A stretch of DNA of 6,469 nt from Burkholderiaceae bacterium (GTDB lineage: Bacteria; Pseudomonadota; Gammaproteobacteria; Burkholderiales; Burkholderiaceae_D). Shown piece by piece: positions 5,614 to 6,469 of the stretch (within the stretch, counting starts at the first letter, position 1; every line of letters begins with the position of its first letter). The position numbers and the translations under genes are program-made. Where the stretch lies: assembly GCA_014379395.1 (NCBI GenBank), contig JACMLV010000088.1, forward strand, positions 1 to 6,469, read 5' to 3'. The notes beneath the pieces were generated by a model. The model was not told the DNA's origin. It did no database searches and saw nothing but the letters and a program-made list of their open reading frames with translations.

Positions 5614-6369
5614 TTACAAGTCGCGCTTGATGGTGAACGGCCCCATGCCTTGGCAGGTCGGCATCATTTCGATGCTGTTGATGTTGATGTGCGGCGGCAA
5701 CGTGGCGATCCAGTAGGCGGTGTCGGCGATGTCCTGCGCCGTCAGGGGCACCGTGCCCTCGTAGACCTTGGCGGCGGCCGCGTCGTCGCCCTTGAAGCGC
5801 ACGTTGGAGAACTCGGTGCCGCCGCACAGGCCGGGCGCGAGGTTGGTGGCGCGCACGCCGGAGCCGGCCAGGTCGGCGCGCAGGTTCAGCGTGAACTGCT
5901 CGACGAAGGCCTTGGTCGCGCCGTACACGTTGCCGCCCGGATAAGGGTAGTGGCCGGCCACCGAGCCGAGGTTGATCACCAGCCCGCTGCCGCGCGCGAC
6001 CATGGCCGGCAGCAGCGCGCGCGTCATCGTCACCAGGCCGGTGCAGTTGGTGGCGATCATGGTTTCCCAATCGTCCAGGCTGGCCTCGTGCGCCGGCGCG
6101 GTGCCCAGCGCCAATCCGGCGTTGTTGATCAAGACGTCGATCTGGCGCCAGGAGTCCGGCAGGGCGGCCAGCGCGGCGTGGATGCCGGCCTTGTCGGCCA
6201 CGTCGATCACCAAGGGCAGGGCGGCCGCGCCGAGCTCGATCTGCAAGTTCTTGTCCGCGAGGACGAAGTGCTTGAGCGACTCTTCCGGCGAGAGTGGGCT
6301 TTTCGGAGGCCCTGCTGCGCTAGCGGTGACGGCGATCAACAACAACAGACAAGTCGCGAAGGCTCGCAT
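5614..6369 (-). CDS. YdfG-like short-chain dehydrogenase with replaced N-terminus (chimeric)
   Basis: From residue 47 to the end (251) this is a classical SDR closely resembling E. coli YdfG (3-hydroxy acid / malonic semialdehyde NADP reductase). NNAGLALG is at 82-89, Asn108, Ser136 in GSVAG, and YGATK with Tyr149 and Lys153 complete the catalytic tetrad. EFSNVRFKGDD (186-196) and the C-terminal HININSIEMMP are also YdfG-like. Residues 1-46 are wrong for an SDR. The TGxxxGxG dinucleotide-binding motif and the following beta-alpha unit are absent. In their place are a Sec signal peptide (1-19) and KSPLSPEESLKHFVLADKN, which resembles the N-terminus of the planctomycete/verrucomicrobial membrane-bound dehydrogenase-like family (TIGR02604 type). 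The ATG at 6369 has an excellent Shine-Dalgarno; an upstream in-frame ATG at 6462 only adds repeat-derived sequence. Without a nucleotide-binding motif and with an export signal, SDR activity is doubtful. Confidence 0.7.
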   Translation of the reverse strand: MRAFATCLLLLIAVTASAAGPPKSPLSPEESLKHFVLADKNLQIELGAAALPLVIDVADKAGIHAALAALPDSWRQIDVLINNAGLALGTAPAHEASLDDWETMIATNCTGLVTMTRALLPAMVARGSGLVINLGSVAGHYPYPGGNVYGATKAFVEQFTLNLRADLAGSGVRATNLAPGLCGGTEFSNVRFKGDDAAAAKVYEGTVPLTAQDIADTAYWIATLPPHININSIEMMPTCQGMGPFTIKRDL

Positions 6370-6377
6370 GACGAAAA

Positions 6378-6382
6378 CTCCT
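6378..6382 (-). promoter_or_regulatory. Ribosome binding site before the ATG at 6369
   Basis: The minus strand reads TCAGGAG, then eight nucleotides, then ATG at 6369. This strong site decides the start of the chimeric ORF. It makes the signal peptide the true N-terminus of the gene to which this 5' end originally belonged. Confidence 0.8.
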
Positions 6383-6395
6383 GAGAAATGCAGGG

Positions 6396-6426
6396 TCTCA
6401 CGCAGAGGCGCGAAGCTCGCAGAGAG
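6396..6426. repeat. Dispersed repeat-like sequence of the cgcagaggcgc type
   Basis: The plus strand runs TCTCACGCAGAGGCGCGAAG and then CTCGCAGAGAG. The 7-mer CGCAGAG occurs twice, at 6401-6407 and 6418-6424. This resembles the short intergenic repeats (TCTCACGCAGAGGCGCAGAG and variants) that I recall as scattered in many planctomycete, verrucomicrobial and other environmental genomes. Read on the minus strand it encodes the telltale SFAPLRETL. Only one copy is in the window, so its repetitive nature is inferred. Confidence 0.5.
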
Positions 6427-6469
6427 AAGGCATGATTGAGAAAGTTTTTTAAAAGCGAGCATAGCGCCA

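Larger units (their letters stand above)
6232..6469. other. Segment of apparently different origin joined to the SDR gene
   Basis: By hand count the 229 bases 6241-6469 are about 55% G+C, against about 70% for the adjoining 120 bases 6121-6240. Protein similarity also switches here: SDR on the low side, signal peptide plus SPEESLKHFVLADKN on the high side. The switch falls at the Glu-Leu codons (GAGCTC, about 6232-6237). Upstream of the ATG is a dispersed-repeat-like stretch (6396-6426). This may be horizontal recombination or an assembly chimera; the sequence alone cannot decide. Confidence 0.6.

Overview
The window is the complete tol-pal cell-envelope operon of a high-GC Gram-negative bacterium. 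All genes lie on the minus strand, so the window reads from its high-coordinate end to its low-coordinate end. Gene content, order and protein style (TolR and TolB sequence, Pal ending in RRTDIVY, a 252-residue CpoB) suggest a betaproteobacterium. Oxalobacteraceae (Massilia/Duganella/Janthinobacterium type) is my best guess from memory of the family; no search was run.

Layout in transcription order: a YdfG-like short-chain dehydrogenase (SDR) with an abnormal N-terminus (6369-5614); a small rho-independent terminator (5566-5541); then ybgC (5427-5026), tolQ (4977-4288), tolR (4281-3844), tolA (3819-2839), tolB (2833-1565), pal (1532-1011), a strong stem-loop (987-949), cpoB (911-153), and a tRNA-Lys(UUU) gene (81-6) with its own near-perfect sigma-70 promoter (121-93). 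The tol genes are tightly packed, with gaps of 48, 6, 24, 5 and 32 nt, then 99 nt before cpoB, as expected for one operon.

Together the genes build the trans-envelope Tol-Pal machine. TolQ and TolR form the proton-driven inner-membrane stator complex. TolA is the force-transducing rod across the periplasm. TolB and the lipoprotein Pal are the outer-membrane end, with Pal gripping peptidoglycan. CpoB modulates TolA and couples constriction to peptidoglycan synthesis. YbgC is the cytoplasmic acyl-CoA thioesterase that travels with the operon.

The core of the window is ordinary and I see no new system in it. The unusual signals are at the two edges. At the high end, the SDR lacks its Rossmann nucleotide-binding start. 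In its place is a signal peptide plus a segment resembling the N-terminus of planctomycete/verrucomicrobial membrane-bound dehydrogenase-like proteins, with lower GC and a dispersed-repeat-like sequence just upstream. At the low end, the last 16 nt of the tRNA do not pair properly with its 5' half. Both could be natural recombination, but a chimeric assembly is at least as likely and should be excluded first.
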